A DNA stretch of 64,000 nucleotides from Verrucomicrobiaceae bacterium (lineage in GTDB: Bacteria; Verrucomicrobiota; Verrucomicrobiia; Verrucomicrobiales; Akkermansiaceae): the NCBI GenBank assembly GCA_027484055.1, contig JAIXQH010000044.1, positions 124,001 to 188,000 on the forward strand. The letters are read 5' to 3'. The notes below the pieces were generated by a model. That model had not been told where the DNA came from and ran no database searches. It saw nothing but the letters and a program-made list of their open reading frames with translations. How positions within the stretch are numbered: the stretch's first letter is position 1; the number at the start of each line of letters is the position of its first letter. Position numbers and translations under genes: made by a program. Shown here in pieces: positions 27,742-37,240 of the stretch.

Positions 27742-29634
27742 ATGTCAGCTACGCCAGATGGACCGTCGTTGATCGCCCTGATTGGAAATCCCAATGCAGG
27801 GAAGACCACACTTTTTAATGCCCTGACGGGTGCGAATCAACACGTCGGGAACTACGCTGGCGTCACCGTCGCGGTGAAATCAGGCCACACCTATACCCCC
27901 CACGGCCGGAAAGTGCGGGTCCTCGATTTACCCGGGTGCTACTCCCTGCGGGCGAATTCTCCGGATGAGAAAGTCGCGCTCGACGCCCTCCACGGCCAGC
28001 TTCCCGGCGAACCGGTCCCGGACCTCATCGTCTGCGTGGTGGATTCGTCAAATCTCGAACGCCACCTTCAACTCGTGCTCCAAGTCATCGAGCTCGGCCT
28101 GCCCTGCGTATTGGCGCTCAACATGATCGACGTCGCCGAGCGCAACGGACTCCGCCTAGACCCCGTCAAGCTTTCCGAAGAACTCGGAATCCCCGTGATC
28201 CCCATGCAAGCAAATGCGAAACGCGGCATCGTGGAACTCAAACAAGCGCTTCGACTCCCCCGCCCCATCGCGCCCGTGACGACATGGACTCACCTCCATG
28301 ACGATCCGGAAACGGGAAGACGGCTCTTCATCAATCAACTCTGCGAACTGGTGGCCCGACGGCCAAATGCTCACCAGCAGACCACCTCGGACCGACTGGA
28401 TGCCGTGCTGCTTCACCCGGTGTATGGCTGGCTGGCGCTGATCGGGATCTTTTTCACGGTTTTTTGGGCGATTTTCTCGTTCGCGGAAATCCCGATGCAC
28501 TGGATCGAGGCGGGGCAAGGAAGTTTCGGGAAATGGGTTGAGTCCCTAATGGTAGAAGGAGATTTCCGCTCACTACTGGTGGACGGTGTCATAGGCGGCG
28601 CCGGAGGAGTCATCGTGTTCCTGCCACAGATCGTGCTGCTATTTCTATTCATCGGCCTGTTGGAGAGCTCCGGCTACATGGCCCGGGCCGCTTACTTGAT
28701 GGACGGGGTGATGGCCAAGGCGGGCTTGAGCGGGAAGTCCTTTTTGCCGTTGTTTAGCTCCTATGCCTGCGCGATTCCTGGAGTCATGGCGGCTCGGACG
28801 ATTCATTCTTCCAAGGAGCGGTTGGTCACCATTTTCGTCGCTCCGTGGATGAGCTGCTCGGCGCGTTTACCCGTGTTTTTCCTGATCATCCCACTGCTGA
28901 TGCATGAAAACGAAGGCAGCTGGAAACAAGCGTTGACCCTGTTTGCGATCTACGGCCTGGGCACCGCCACAGCCTTCATCGTCGCGCGGATTCTGCGTGG
29001 GAGGCTGGGTGAGGACATCAGCCCCGGGCATTTCCTCCTAGAACTCCCCCCCTACCGGACTCCGCAATGGGGCTACATTTTCCGGCATGTGCTAGACCGG
29101 GCCATGTCGTTCGTCAAAAAGGCAGGCACCATCATTCTTGGACTGTCCATCCTACTTTGGGCACTGAGCACCTACCCCAAATCAAACTCCTCTGAGCCCG
29201 CGGAAGCCCTCGCTCACAGCGCCATGGGCCGGATCGGCGCAGTCATCGAGCCAGTGGTAAAGCCGCTGGGATTTGATGGCCGGATGGGGACGGCGATTCT
29301 GACCTCATTCGCGGCCCGGGAGGTATTCGTCTCGTCCATGGCGATTCTCTACCGGGTGGAAGAGGCCGAAAATGAAGAGCAAACCCGCAACCAACTCCGC
29401 GACAAGCTCTCCGCCGCGACATGGCCAGACGGTCGGCCCATCTTCACGCCTTTGTCCCTGATTTCGCTGCTGATTTTTTTCATCTACGCCCTACAATGCT
29501 TGCCGACCTCAGCAGTGGTCGCCCGTGAATCAGGCTCTTGGAAGTGGGCACTTGGGCAATTTTTGTTCATGACAGGATTTGCTTACGCCGCGTCCTTCCT
29601 CGTCTTCCAAGCGGGCAAACTCATCGGATTTTAA
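27742..29634 (+). CDS. feoB: Ferrous iron transporter B, GTPase-coupled permease
   Basis: Inner-membrane Fe(II) uptake protein. From the ATG at 27742 there are 630 residues. The N-terminal G domain has 'GNPNAGKTTLFNALTG' (G1), 'VLDLPGCYSL' (G3) and 'LALNMIDVAE' (G4). The membrane part holds both 'Gate' regions, including 'SFLPLFSSYACAIPGVMAARTI' with its conserved cysteine, and ends in several membrane helices. The length is slightly below that of E. coli FeoB, which has a longer C-terminus. Confidence 0.96.
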   Translation: MSATPDGPSLIALIGNPNAGKTTLFNALTGANQHVGNYAGVTVAVKSGHTYTPHGRKVRVLDLPGCYSLRANSPDEKVALDALHGQLPGEPVPDLIVCVVDSSNLERHLQLVLQVIELGLPCVLALNMIDVAERNGLRLDPVKLSEELGIPVIPMQANAKRGIVELKQALRLPRPIAPVTTWTHLHDDPETGRRLFINQLCELVARRPNAHQQTTSDRLDAVLLHPVYGWLALIGIFFTVFWAIFSFAEIPMHWIEAGQGSFGKWVESLMVEGDFRSLLVDGVIGGAGGVIVFLPQIVLLFLFIGLLESSGYMARAAYLMDGVMAKAGLSGKSFLPLFSSYACAIPGVMAARTIHSSKERLVTIFVAPWMSCSARLPVFFLIIPLLMHENEGSWKQALTLFAIYGLGTATAFIVARILRGRLGEDISPGHFLLELPPYRTPQWGYIFRHVLDRAMSFVKKAGTIILGLSILLWALSTYPKSNSSEPAEALAHSAMGRIGAVIEPVVKPLGFDGRMGTAILTSFAAREVFVSSMAILYRVEEAENEEQTRNQLRDKLSAATWPDGRPIFTPLSLISLLIFFIYALQCLPTSAVVARESGSWKWALGQFLFMTGFAYAASFLVFQAGKLIGF

Positions 29635-29635
29635 C

Positions 29636-29767
29636 ATGAATCTTCATTGCCAAACTCTTCTCGCGCTGGCCATTGTGTCGATCACCCTTGGGATTTTCAC
29701 CGTCCGCCTGTTCATGCCCAAAAAGAAATCCGGCTGCGGAAAGGGCTGTGACTGCGGAAAATCTTAG
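29636..29767 (+). CDS. FeoB-associated Cys-rich single-span membrane protein
   Basis: Starting one base after the feoB stop, this 43-residue ORF has one membrane helix ('LLALAIVSITLGIFTVRLF') and a short cytosolic-looking tail rich in Lys, Gly and Cys ('KKKSGCGKGCDCGKS'). It matches the layout of FeoB-associated Cys-rich proteins (FeoC-like role, possibly handling iron). The track lists it with a longer, out-of-place start at 29579. Confidence 0.7.
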   Translation: MNLHCQTLLALAIVSITLGIFTVRLFMPKKKSGCGKGCDCGKS

Positions 29768-29815
29768 CCCCTCGCGAGGCTTGAATCGCTCATTCCCCCG
29801 AATTACGACTACCGA

Positions 29816-30763
29816 GTGCTCACCCTGAAACACTTGGACAACTTACCCACGCTGGATGCGCCGCTTCACTTGGCGCTCGGCGTGTTCGACGGGGTCCATG
29901 TAGGCCACCAAGAAGTCATTTCCCGCGCAGTGAATGCCGCAAACCGCGAGGGAGGTCTCGCGGGCGTGCTGACCTTCGACCCTCATCCCATCCGGGTAAT
30001 CGCTCCGAATAAAGCCCCCACCGCTCTCTTGGCGACTCTGGAAGACAAAGCCAAAGTGGTCTGTGAGCTAGGGGTGACCCTCTTTATCCCGATCCATTTC
30101 GACGCAGAATTCGCCAAGATGGAGGCCGTCGATTTCATCGCCAAGCTCACAGCAGCGAACGTGCGCACCATTTGTGTGGGTGAAGATTGGCGCTTCGGCC
30201 ACGACCGCAGTGGTGATGTGAAATTCCTGGAGCATCAAGCGTCCCTTGGCGGCTTCACCTTAGAAGCGGTGCCGCCCGTGATGCACGACGGCGAGCGCAT
30301 CAGCAGCACTCGCATCCGCCAAGCGATCCGAGATGGGAATTTAACCGCTGCCGAACAAATGCTCGGCCGCCCCTACACCTTGACCGGAACCGTCGTGGAA
30401 GGACAAAAACTCGGCCGAACTCTCGGATTTCCCACTGCAAATCTTGCAACCGCAGAGGCACAACTGCCACCCGATGGCGTCTGGGCCGTCCGGGCCACAC
30501 TCGCCGATGGCACAACTGCCTGCGGCGTGGCCAATCTTGGAATGCGCCCTACGGTCGGTGGGATTCATCGCGTTTTAGAAGTCCACCTGCTGGATTTCGA
30601 TGAGAATCTTTACGGACAAGTGCTGCAAATCCGCTTCGAAAAATCATTACGATCCGAAAAAAAATTCCCCTCCGTCGAGCTACTACGCCTCCAAATCCAA
30701 AGCGACGTCGAATCAGCGGCTGATTTCTTTGAGAAAATGCGCAATCATGATTCGCAGACTTGA
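29816..30763 (+). CDS. ribF: Bifunctional riboflavin kinase / FAD synthetase
   Basis: Makes FMN and FAD from riboflavin. The 315 residues from the GTG at 29816 have the nucleotidyltransferase motif 'GVFDGVHVGHQEV' at the N-terminus and 'ISSTRIRQAIRDG' near residue 160. The kinase domain starts with 'GRTLGFPTANL' and runs through 'GVANLGMRPTVGG' to the C-terminus. No FMN riboswitch-like structure is apparent upstream. Confidence 0.94.
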   Translation: MLTLKHLDNLPTLDAPLHLALGVFDGVHVGHQEVISRAVNAANREGGLAGVLTFDPHPIRVIAPNKAPTALLATLEDKAKVVCELGVTLFIPIHFDAEFAKMEAVDFIAKLTAANVRTICVGEDWRFGHDRSGDVKFLEHQASLGGFTLEAVPPVMHDGERISSTRIRQAIRDGNLTAAEQMLGRPYTLTGTVVEGQKLGRTLGFPTANLATAEAQLPPDGVWAVRATLADGTTACGVANLGMRPTVGGIHRVLEVHLLDFDENLYGQVLQIRFEKSLRSEKKFPSVELLRLQIQSDVESAADFFEKMRNHDSQT

Positions 30764-30795
30764 CGAATGAGGCAGTTCTTGCGAACACTCTTCTC

Positions 30796-30933
30796 ATGAA
30801 CAGCATCCACCCGCTCCTGATCAAGGCTCGCAAGCTCATACTAGAGAAAATGACCCCATACTTTTCACCCCCCACTCCCCGCCGGAAGCGGCAGGAGGTG
30901 CAGTTGGAATTCCAATGGCGTGCAAAAAGATGA
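30796..30933 (+). CDS. Possible small basic protein, 45 aa
   Basis: An ATG ORF in the gap between ribF and the secretin gene reads 'MNSIHPLLIKARKLILEK...FQWRAKR'. It is highly basic with an amphipathic N-terminal helix. Nothing but an open frame supports it, so it may be chance. Confidence 0.25.
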   Translation: MNSIHPLLIKARKLILEKMTPYFSPPTPRRKRQEVQLEFQWRAKR

Positions 30934-30997
30934 TTTTTTCGGATTTTGCGCTTACCCTTGGAGTTTTAGCTCCCTAGGATGCCCAAGAACCCTTCGC

Positions 30998-33454
30998 ATG
31001 GAGACTTTCAAACCCTATACCTCGCCCACTTGCCGTGCCGCTCTATTGGCCACGGCCTGCCTCATCGCACAGTCATTCGGGGTGGAATCCGCCAAATCGG
31101 GATCTCTTGAATCACGACATCTTCAGGCCATCACAACCGCCATTGAAGAAGCCCAGCAACTCCTGAAAAAAGGAGATGAAGCCTATAATTCCTCGCGCTT
31201 TTCCGATGCCGTAACCGCCTACTCTGGTGCAAGAGATTTAATCCCAGACTCGCCGAATAGCGCCGCGCTGCGCACGGCCGCCACCCAACGTTTCGCCCAA
31301 GCCTCTGTCGAACAAGCGCACTCACTTTCAAAAAAAGGTGACATCGCTGCCGCTAAACGCGTCTTGGATAAAGTTCTCGACCCCTCAGTCGCACCAAATG
31401 ATCCCGCCGTATCAAAACTGAGAACCGAACTGGATGATGCCATCCGCACCAACCCCGCGCTTACTCCCGAGCACGTGGAAAACGTCAACTCGGTCAAAAA
31501 ACTCCTCATCACCGCAGAAGGCGCAGAAAATCTCGGTAACTACAAGCTCGCGAAATCAAACTTTGAAGAGGTTCTCCGAATAGACCCCACCAACACTGCC
31601 GCCCGGCGTGCTCTAGAAAAACTCGCCGCCAAAGGGGGATACCTCAGCGCTGCCTACGATCAAACAAGAGCAGAAATGCTCAGCGATGTGGAACAACAAT
31701 GGGAACTCACTGTGCCTCCAGCGGAACTCGAAGTCTCACCAAGCGGGACGGATCCTTCGCTCAACTCTTCCAATTTCATCTCGGTCAGAAATAAGCTCGA
31801 CCGCATCATCATTCCTAAATTTTCCCTCGACCAAGCCACGTTCAGTGAGGCCCTCGACCTCTTGCGGATCAAAGCCAGTGAAAACGACACCCTAGAACTC
31901 GATCCTGCGCGGAAGGGTGTAAATATCACGGCAAATTTAGGCTCTCCTGATTCACCGGCAGCGGCAAGAATCAAAGAGGTCCGCATCGACCTTCAGCTTA
32001 CACAAGTCCCTCTTGCTCAGATCCTCAAGTACATCACAGACATCAGTCAAACGACCTACCAGACGGATGATTTCGCGGTAACTATTTCAGCGGCCGGCGT
32101 ATCCTCCAAGGAACTAGTCACGCGTAACTACCGGGTGCCACCTGACTTCATCAGCAACCTGAGCAACGCTTCTTCGCCAGCGAGTAGCCAAGCACCAGAT
32201 CCCTTTGGATCCGCCCCGGCCGCCGGGCTCATCCCCACCCGTAAAGGTGCCAAAGAAGCTCTCATGAGCCAAGGAGTCACCTTCGCGGATGGGGCATCCG
32301 CAAGCTACTCCCCATCCAGCAACACACTCCGCGTCACAAATACTGAGTCCAACCAGGACATCATCTCACAAATTGTCCAAGCCCTGACGAAGACCGAGCC
32401 CATCGTGGTGAGCGTCAGCGTGACCATGATCCGAGTTGAGAAGTCACACCTCGAAGAACTTGGCTTTGACTGGATCCTAGATAATGCTGGCTTCGGCGGA
32501 GATAGCTGGGTTCCCGGCGAGAAGAGACTCAATCTGACTGGCGGAACTCAAGGAAATGGTGGCGACCTCAGCGATATCGCACTGCCTCAGGGAAGCATCA
32601 CTCGCAATCCCATCACTGCAGGCAACCGAAGCGGAGATGGTGCCATTCTCGGAAATAACATCGACCCGCTACTCACCGACGACACCAGAAGCCAAGCGAC
32701 AGCTCGTGCTCCGGGCGTCTTTGGCATTCGGGGAGCACTAGATGATACCAGTGTGCAAATGCTGATGAGGGGCCTCGATCAAAAAAAGGGAACCGATGTC
32801 ATGGCTAAACCCACCGTGAGCACCCGCAGCGGCCAAGCATCGTCGATTCATTTCGTCCGTGAATTCATCTACCCAACCGAGTATGAGCCACCGGAACTCC
32901 CACAGAACACAGCAGGGATTGCCACAATTACGATTGATCCACAAACAGGGCAAGTTCTCAACGCATCACAGCCGAACTCGAATGCCGTTACCCCTTCGAC
33001 ACCAACCGCATTTACCAAGCGCGATGTCGGAGTGACACTCGAAGTGCTTCCAGTCGTGGATGCCGACAAGCGCTTCGTGACTCTGACCTTGTCACCGACC
33101 TTTACGGACTTCGACGGCTTCGTAAATTATGGTAGCCCAATCAATTCCATCGAATCCGGCCCACTCGGACAAACGGCGGTCGAGTTGACCAAAAATGCGA
33201 TCTTGATGCCCGTTTTTAACACCAAGTCGTTCACTTCCAGTATCGATGTTGTTGACGGAGCCACCGTGGTGGCCGGTAGCTTGATTCAGGAGTCCGTCCA
33301 ATCGGTGGAAGACAAAACTCCCATACTCGGCGGCATTCCGATCATCGGTCGATTGTTTCAGTCAAAGGTAAAATTGCCCACATCAACGGCTGTAATTTTT
33401 CTTGTGAATACCCAGATCATGGACCCCACTGGGCAACCCTATCGTAACCGTTGA
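30998..33454 (+). CDS. Secretin (GspD/PilQ superfamily), Amuc_1098-like
   Basis: An outer-membrane channel subunit for a type IV pilus or type II-like system. The ATG at 30998 gives 818 residues with a signal peptide ('LLATACLIAQSFGVESA'). Residues ~45-210 contain TPR-like helices ('LLKKGDEAYNSSRFSDAVTAYSGA', 'AENLGNYKLAKSNFEEVLRIDP'). Middle ring-forming domains follow, then the secretin core with 'VSVTMIRVEKSHLEELGFDW' and the closing signature 'KTPILGGIPIIGRLFQSK'. A TPR-first secretin is the layout of Akkermansia Amuc_1098; the pilM-like partner genes expected there are not in this window. The AsmA-like gene follows by 33 bases. Confidence 0.88.
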   Translation: METFKPYTSPTCRAALLATACLIAQSFGVESAKSGSLESRHLQAITTAIEEAQQLLKKGDEAYNSSRFSDAVTAYSGARDLIPDSPNSAALRTAATQRFAQASVEQAHSLSKKGDIAAAKRVLDKVLDPSVAPNDPAVSKLRTELDDAIRTNPALTPEHVENVNSVKKLLITAEGAENLGNYKLAKSNFEEVLRIDPTNTAARRALEKLAAKGGYLSAAYDQTRAEMLSDVEQQWELTVPPAELEVSPSGTDPSLNSSNFISVRNKLDRIIIPKFSLDQATFSEALDLLRIKASENDTLELDPARKGVNITANLGSPDSPAAARIKEVRIDLQLTQVPLAQILKYITDISQTTYQTDDFAVTISAAGVSSKELVTRNYRVPPDFISNLSNASSPASSQAPDPFGSAPAAGLIPTRKGAKEALMSQGVTFADGASASYSPSSNTLRVTNTESNQDIISQIVQALTKTEPIVVSVSVTMIRVEKSHLEELGFDWILDNAGFGGDSWVPGEKRLNLTGGTQGNGGDLSDIALPQGSITRNPITAGNRSGDGAILGNNIDPLLTDDTRSQATARAPGVFGIRGALDDTSVQMLMRGLDQKKGTDVMAKPTVSTRSGQASSIHFVREFIYPTEYEPPELPQNTAGIATITIDPQTGQVLNASQPNSNAVTPSTPTAFTKRDVGVTLEVLPVVDADKRFVTLTLSPTFTDFDGFVNYGSPINSIESGPLGQTAVELTKNAILMPVFNTKSFTSSIDVVDGATVVAGSLIQESVQSVEDKTPILGGIPIIGRLFQSKVKLPTSTAVIFLVNTQIMDPTGQPYRNR

Positions 33455-33487
33455 TCCAATTTTCACTGCAATCCCCCCGCCCATAAG

Positions 33488-35017
33488 ATGTCCGCCGCCC
33501 CAAGCGAGCCTGAGAAATTCTCAATCGAAGAAATGTTGGAACGCTTGGATGGCGACAACTCGTCGGAACCACTTGATGGAGAACTAGTCACCCGATCTGA
33601 CGGAACCCAAGCCATACGGGTCAAAAAGCGTAAGCGCCGCACTGAGCAACCTCAAAAAGAAGCGGTCCGCAAAAAACAGCACCTCAGAAACTTCCAAATC
33701 GTGGCGATCATCATCACGATATTCGCCTTATCCATCTTGGTTGGCGGTGCCGTCATTTATTCGAACAGTAAGCCCTTCCGCGATGGCTTGATTGCAAAAA
33801 TCACAAAAACCACGGGAGCCTCAGTCGAGCTACGGCAGTTCCGGATCAATCCTGAAACCGCAAATGCAGCCACGGTTTCTCTCAGTTGGCCGCCTGGGAA
33901 CCTCATCAAAAGCCTGCTCCTCAACAAACTGCAGGCAGATGTTTCTCCAACTAGCTTTTTCGGCAGATCATTTACCGGCGAAGAAATCACCGCTGCTGAA
34001 GGCAAGATGGAGATCCAGTTACCAACGGCTAACAGTCCCCTTATCAAGTCAAGCGACGCCATCTCGCAAAAAGCAATTTCCTTTGATCGTTACCGCATTC
34101 CTAATTTTTCTGTGACCGTTGGTGATCCAGCGGATCCGATCATTCAACTCACGAAATCCGAAGCATCACTGGACCCTGTCAGCATCGGCAAACGCCCTCA
34201 ATTCAGCTTCTACAAAGGCCAACTGACCATGGCTGGCTGGCCCAATCTCCGACTTGACCGCGCACTTTTTGAACTACAGGGAAAAGAAGTCGAAATCATC
34301 GGGCTGAAAATGCTCAGCGAAACAGACAATCGAGGTGAATTCCATCTCGCGGGCACCGTAAGCCCCTTTAAATCAAGCAGCTTATCCACGCTTTCCGTCA
34401 CCCTGAATGCGTTCGATCTTTCCGCCATCCTTGGACCATCGCTTGGTCGGCTCATCTCGGGAAGGGTTGATACCCAGCCCTCGAGCAAATCAAATTTCTT
34501 CTCCTTTGTCCCAGACCAGTCCGCTTCTCCGATCCTCGACATCACCTTCCAAGCCGACCCATCCTCCACCATCGAGCTCGAAAAAATTCCATTCCTGTTT
34601 GCCTTATCTCGTATTTTTGAAGACCCGTGGTTCGAAAGTCCGACTTTTGAAGCGGATGCCAACGGCATCATTCATCGCGAAAACGGCACAACTACCCTCA
34701 AAAATCTCAATTTGGAAAGCAAAGCTCGAATGGCGATTCGGGGAACCATTTCCGCCAACTCTGACCAATCCATCTCTGGAACTCTCCAATTGGGTCTCGC
34801 TGAAGGGATCATCCACTCGTCAAGTTCAACTCGCCTCACCAAACTTTTTGGCCCCGTCAAAGATGGGTTCCGTTGGCTCAATCTTTCCCTAAGTGGCTCC
34901 GTTGGCGCATTGAACGACAATTTCGATGATTTATTTACTGCTCTCCAAAATGACGTTGCCGAGGATCCCGGCAAGAAAAACACCACCCCTTCCAGCTTTC
35001 GGGAATTGACAAAGTGA
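33488..35017 (+). CDS. Single-span protein with AsmA/GspN-like periplasmic region
   Basis: The 509-residue product has an acidic, then strongly basic cytosolic N-terminus ('VKKRKRRTEQPQKEAVRKKQ'), one membrane helix (~residues 75-97, 'IVAIIITIFALSILVGGAVIY') and a long strand-rich periplasmic region. That region has the repeating short strands of AsmA-type proteins ('GEFHLAGTVSPFKSS', 'AIRGTISANSDQSISGTLQLGLAEG'). Its position right after the secretin suggests an assembly or accessory role for that channel, as with GspN. That link is inference from gene order. Confidence 0.6.
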   Translation: MSAAPSEPEKFSIEEMLERLDGDNSSEPLDGELVTRSDGTQAIRVKKRKRRTEQPQKEAVRKKQHLRNFQIVAIIITIFALSILVGGAVIYSNSKPFRDGLIAKITKTTGASVELRQFRINPETANAATVSLSWPPGNLIKSLLLNKLQADVSPTSFFGRSFTGEEITAAEGKMEIQLPTANSPLIKSSDAISQKAISFDRYRIPNFSVTVGDPADPIIQLTKSEASLDPVSIGKRPQFSFYKGQLTMAGWPNLRLDRALFELQGKEVEIIGLKMLSETDNRGEFHLAGTVSPFKSSSLSTLSVTLNAFDLSAILGPSLGRLISGRVDTQPSSKSNFFSFVPDQSASPILDITFQADPSSTIELEKIPFLFALSRIFEDPWFESPTFEADANGIIHRENGTTTLKNLNLESKARMAIRGTISANSDQSISGTLQLGLAEGIIHSSSSTRLTKLFGPVKDGFRWLNLSLSGSVGALNDNFDDLFTALQNDVAEDPGKKNTTPSSFRELTK

Positions 35018-35196
35018 TGTTCTAAGCCCCTTCCACTCAGATACTTGAGCGCAGCCGGTTGAGAATGATTTTTCCCGGGAGCCTGCGAAAAAATCTGAAG
35101 ATGGTCGTGGCGTTTCATCCAAATTTAGTGCATGGTGTCAGGTGCAATAGCGGTTAGAACCACTCTTGCCAAAATTAGTCCTAATCACAACGAACC

Positions 35197-35784
35197 ATGC
35201 AAACTGCCAACGTAAATCTACCGATCACCGTTACTGTTCGTCACGAACACGTCACCGACGCTCTACGCGATCATGCCCATAAAAAAATTGAGGGCCTGCA
35301 TTTAGACTATCCGCGAATCATTGAGGCCAAGGTCATTCTCGACGTTCAGAAAAATCGGCACATCGCCGAAATTATTCTCTTCTGCGCCAACCACATCACC
35401 ATCGAAGCCCACACTGAGGGTAAAGACATGTATGCCGCGCTTGACGAAACCATCGAAAAAATCGCCCGCCGGATGCGGAAGCACAAAACCCGTCTGCTCA
35501 AAAAGCACAGACCGCACCGCAACGAATCTATCCGGCATCTTGAAGAACGCTTTTTTAAAGAAGAGGTGCTCGACCATCCAGAAGACTCCGAACTGGATCC
35601 AGAACCCTTCATCATCCATCCGGAAAACTACACCATCCGGACCATGTTTAAGGAAGATGCCATCATGCAGCTTGAACTTAGCGAACGCCCATTCGTCCTC
35701 TATAAAAGCGCTCGCCGCGGCTGTCTAACCATTGTCTATCGTCGCAAAGACGGAGATTTTGCCGCTATGGACATCAAGGATTGA
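35197..35784 (+). CDS. hpf: Ribosome hibernation promoting factor, long form
   Basis: The 195 residues comprise an N-terminal HPF/YfiA domain (~1-105: 'ITVTVRHEHVTDALRDHAHKKIEGL' and 'YAALDETIEKIARRMRKHKTRLLKKH') and the C-terminal dimerisation domain of long HPFs ('PFVLYKSARRGCLTIVYRRKDGDFAAMDI'). Long HPF joins 70S ribosomes into inactive 100S dimers in slow growth. It stands alone with a strong terminator 22 bases after the stop codon. Confidence 0.93.
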   Translation: MQTANVNLPITVTVRHEHVTDALRDHAHKKIEGLHLDYPRIIEAKVILDVQKNRHIAEIILFCANHITIEAHTEGKDMYAALDETIEKIARRMRKHKTRLLKKHRPHRNESIRHLEERFFKEEVLDHPEDSELDPEPFIIHPENYTIRTMFKEDAIMQLELSERPFVLYKSARRGCLTIVYRRKDGDFAAMDIKD

Positions 35785-35805
35785 TCCCAAGACATGTCAC
35801 ACTCG

Positions 35806-35841
35806 ATTCGTTCAGAGTTCGCTCTGAACGAATTTTTTTTT
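35806..35841 (+). terminator. Strong Rho-independent terminator of hpf
   Basis: A perfect 12-bp stem ATTCGTTCAGAG/CTCTGAACGAAT closes a TTCG tetraloop and is followed by a run of nine T. Confidence 0.93.
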
Positions 35842-36043
35842 CTCCGGACTTCCCATGGAAGCCTTACCGAAACAAGAGCTTTATCACGTTTTTTCCCGCA
35901 TTTACGTGATAGCATTCTAGCTTTGCCTTTGATACTTTTTCCACTTGAACGTATGCACTTTGCATTTACTTTGAATTCGTAAAACCCGCTTCTCCCCTCT
36001 TAACCCAAGGGAAACCCATTATCACCTACCGCCCAGCACTGCC

Positions 36044-36736
36044 ATGAGAGCATTTTCCATCCTCGGCCCACTTCGTCGGCGTTCCTCCACGACCCAGCCA
36101 CTTCGCCGTGGCTTCACGCTCATCGAGATGCTCGTCGTCATTGCAATCATCTCCATCCTCCTCACCGCCGCTGGCCCCGTCTTTGACAAGCTGACCTCCG
36201 GCCAGAGCCCCGCCGCCGTCGCCTCCGCTGTCGCTGGCCAACTCGACCGCGCTCGCACCCACGCCATTGCCAAGAACACCTACGTCTGGGTCCGCCTCGG
36301 CGCCATCGAAGAAGAGCCAAAGGACTTCTTCATCGGCGTTTACCAATCTCTCGACGGCACGGAAAAACCCGACGTCGCCAACTTCAGAGGCGTTTGGACC
36401 TCCCCTCGCTTCGAGAACTTCAAACTTAGCAACCAGCTCGACCCCTCATTTACCAGCACACTCCCAGAGCCAACCATCTCCCCTAACGCCAAACCCGACC
36501 AAGCCGTCTGGATTCGCTTCTCGCCTAGCGGTGAAGCACAAACCATCGACGCCATCCCCACCGAAAGCCGCATCAAAATGCGCCTCCCCTCCGGTCCCGT
36601 CGCCGACCTCACCTCTTGGATCGAACTCGGCCTCCAACCCACCCGCGGTGGCCAAGTCCCCGAATCCGCTAAAAAAGACGTCGCCGCCGTCCGGATCGCC
36701 GGACTCACCGGGCAGACCCTCCAATTCACCCGCTAA
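36044..36736 (+). CDS. Verru_Chthon cassette protein D, type IV pilin-like
   Basis: The 230-residue protein carries a prepilin N-terminus: a basic leader, then 'GFTLIEMLVVIAIISILLTAAGP' with the cleavage-site Gly-Phe and conserved Glu at +5. The remainder is a pseudopilin-like soluble domain. It is first in a run of four genes matching the order and types of the Verru_Chthon cassette (three prepilin-like proteins and one very large protein), known from Verrucomicrobia and of unknown function. Letter assignment (D) is by position and size. The gene is C-rich at third codon positions. Confidence 0.8.
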   Translation: MRAFSILGPLRRRSSTTQPLRRGFTLIEMLVVIAIISILLTAAGPVFDKLTSGQSPAAVASAVAGQLDRARTHAIAKNTYVWVRLGAIEEEPKDFFIGVYQSLDGTEKPDVANFRGVWTSPRFENFKLSNQLDPSFTSTLPEPTISPNAKPDQAVWIRFSPSGEAQTIDAIPTESRIKMRLPSGPVADLTSWIELGLQPTRGGQVPESAKKDVAAVRIAGLTGQTLQFTR

Positions 36737-36763
36737 AACGAATCCCCTTCCGGCCCTAACGCC

Positions 36764-37240
36764 ATGAAACCCATCCACCACCCCGCGCACAAGCGGCCAA
36801 GCTCCGGCTTCACCCTCACCGAAGTCATCATCGCCCTCGGCTTGTTTATTTTCGCCATCACCGCGCTCATGGGAGTCATCCCCTACGGCATGAACCAAGT
36901 CCAGACAGCCTCTAACGAAAGCCGCTCCCTCGCCGTCCTCGAAGCCATGCGGGACGACATCAAGCTCGGCCTCAAGCTTCAATCCAACCAAACACTCATC
37001 TACGAAATCGGCCTGCCTAACGGCTCCAACAACGTCACCATCGACCAAAGAATCTCCGAAACCGGTGCCCGCGCCACCGCCAGCCAAGCTGCCCTTTTCC
37101 GCGTCCAAGGCAGCCTCACCAGACCCGCCGCCGCCTCCGCAGACCCCATCCACCTCAACCTCCGCGCCACCTGGCCCGCCAACGCTCCCATCGGGAAAGA
37201 AACCGGTTCTGTCGATCTCGTCGCCGCCTTCAAACCATGA
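36764..37240 (+). CDS. Verru_Chthon cassette protein B, pseudopilin
   Basis: The 158-residue product has a prepilin-type leader ('SSGFTLTEVIIALGLFIFAITALMGVIPYG') followed by a short soluble domain. The start is 27 bases after the D gene and its stop overlaps the C gene start (ATGA). It resembles minor pseudopilins of the GspI/PilV kind. Role within the cassette is unknown; export to the periplasm or cell surface by a type II/IV-like machine is inferred from the leader. Confidence 0.8.
   Translation: MKPIHHPAHKRPSSGFTLTEVIIALGLFIFAITALMGVIPYGMNQVQTASNESRSLAVLEAMRDDIKLGLKLQSNQTLIYEIGLPNGSNNVTIDQRISETGARATASQAALFRVQGSLTRPAAASADPIHLNLRATWPANAPIGKETGSVDLVAAFKP

Noticed and set aside
35794-35982. 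62-aa ORF after hpf
   Set aside because: It runs through the hpf terminator hairpin and T-tract and has no conserved features.
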